From positions 1 to 64,000 of the forward strand of contig NW_024090266.1 in the NCBI RefSeq assembly GCF_014356525.2: a stretch of 64,000 nucleotides of DNA, read 5' to 3'. The number at the start of each line of letters is the position of its first letter. Position 1 is the stretch's first letter. The notes beneath the pieces were generated by a model, which made no database searches, was not told where the DNA came from, and saw only the letters and a program-made list of their open reading frames with translations. The translations under genes were made by a program, and so were the position numbers. The DNA is from Nilaparvata lugens (lineage: Eukaryota; Arthropoda; Insecta; Hemiptera; Delphacidae). Shown piece after piece: positions 63,685 through 64,000 of the stretch.

Positions 63685-64000
63685 ACAGAAAAGTCCTTCT
63701 CACCATTATTCTCCCGCCGACCGAAATCTCGCAATGACAGGGTAAAACCACATACATTGCTCCCGGAATAGGTTGAAGATGATGAAACGAACCTCCCTCG
63801 CAAGTGACTGTAGTGTTGGCCTGTATATTCATGACAATATACTCCGAAGGCGAAAATTCGACGATCTCCAACTCCTGCTTAGCTGGACGACAGCTTAAGC
63901 TGCAATATTGTTGGATGTCCTTCAGCTCTGTCGCCGCAAACAAGTGATGCATACATCTCGATGACATATGTCCTCCATGCACCAGCCGCGGAAGATAGCA
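63668..64000 (-). pseudogene. Unknown Cys-rich coding remnant, upstream part, partial
   Basis: Open to the right edge of the window, so the true start lies outside. Visible features: six or more cysteines, an SPSEYIVMNIQANTTVTCEG block and VVLPCHCEISVGG. The spacing of cysteines and a potential N-glycosylation site (NTT) suggest an extracellular protein. An envelope-like glycoprotein from an endogenous retroelement is one possibility, a host secreted protein another; I cannot decide from the sequence. The frame ends just after TFLCGANG. Confidence 0.5.

Overview
This is an AT-rich eukaryotic window, almost certainly from an insect nuclear genome. It has no operons, Shine-Dalgarno sites or bacterial genes. 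It has candidate exons with AG/GT borders, retroelements of the RTE, jockey-like, copia-like and Tc1/mariner types, and a very dense set of short palindromic transposons. The frequent AGGCCTA(C/T) motif in AT-rich DNA and the repeat style suggest a hemipteran, perhaps a planthopper. That placement is inference from recall, not from a search.

Layout. 1-3.2 kb: intergenic DNA with two small tandem duplications. 3.3-7.35 kb: a 979-bp direct duplication. One copy carries a 28-unit, 12-bp minisatellite; the other lies inside a 2.5-kb foldback element. 8.0-10.6 kb: a 5'-truncated RTE-type LINE, with an 11-bp target duplication, inserted in a small transposon. 10.6-16 kb: no gene seen. 16.1-20.1 kb: a threefold tandem unit of about 1.1 kb, each holding a 103-nt exon-like block with the same frame and splice borders. 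20.2-31 kb: three related segments (A, B, C) with RTE fragments. Shared and missing insertions order their history; one is a hAT-like element with an 8-bp target duplication. A decayed jockey-like reverse transcriptase lies at 23.9-24.8 kb. 31-43.7 kb: foldback elements, small palindromic transposons, a 116-bp tandem repeat, an inverted pair of Tc1/mariner transposase ends, and a long-inverted-repeat element with a THAP-like remnant.

43.9-50.7 kb holds the main coding locus: about 6.85 kb without a visible intron, about 2,280 codons, built largely of intragenic tandem repeats and broken at three points. Each break needs one extra base to restore the frame, at A-rich sites. I do not recognise the family. 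About 260 bp after its stop lies a palindrome with two 321-bp arms and a 51-bp loop.

52-61 kb: more inverted-repeat elements, an 870-bp direct duplication and a 1-kb duplication containing a candidate exon (intact in one copy, with a 5-nt deletion in the other). 61.15-61.83 kb: the 5' end of a copia-type LTR retrotransposon, with LTR, half-tRNA-Met type primer site and partial gag. 63.4-64 kb: a frameshifted, cysteine-rich minus-strand coding remnant that runs off the window.

Most of the window is therefore transposon-derived. The locus at 44-51 kb (repeat gene plus giant palindrome) and the exon array at 16.8-19.7 kb are the parts least explained by known elements. No search or alignment program was run; boundaries come from reading the sequence by eye.
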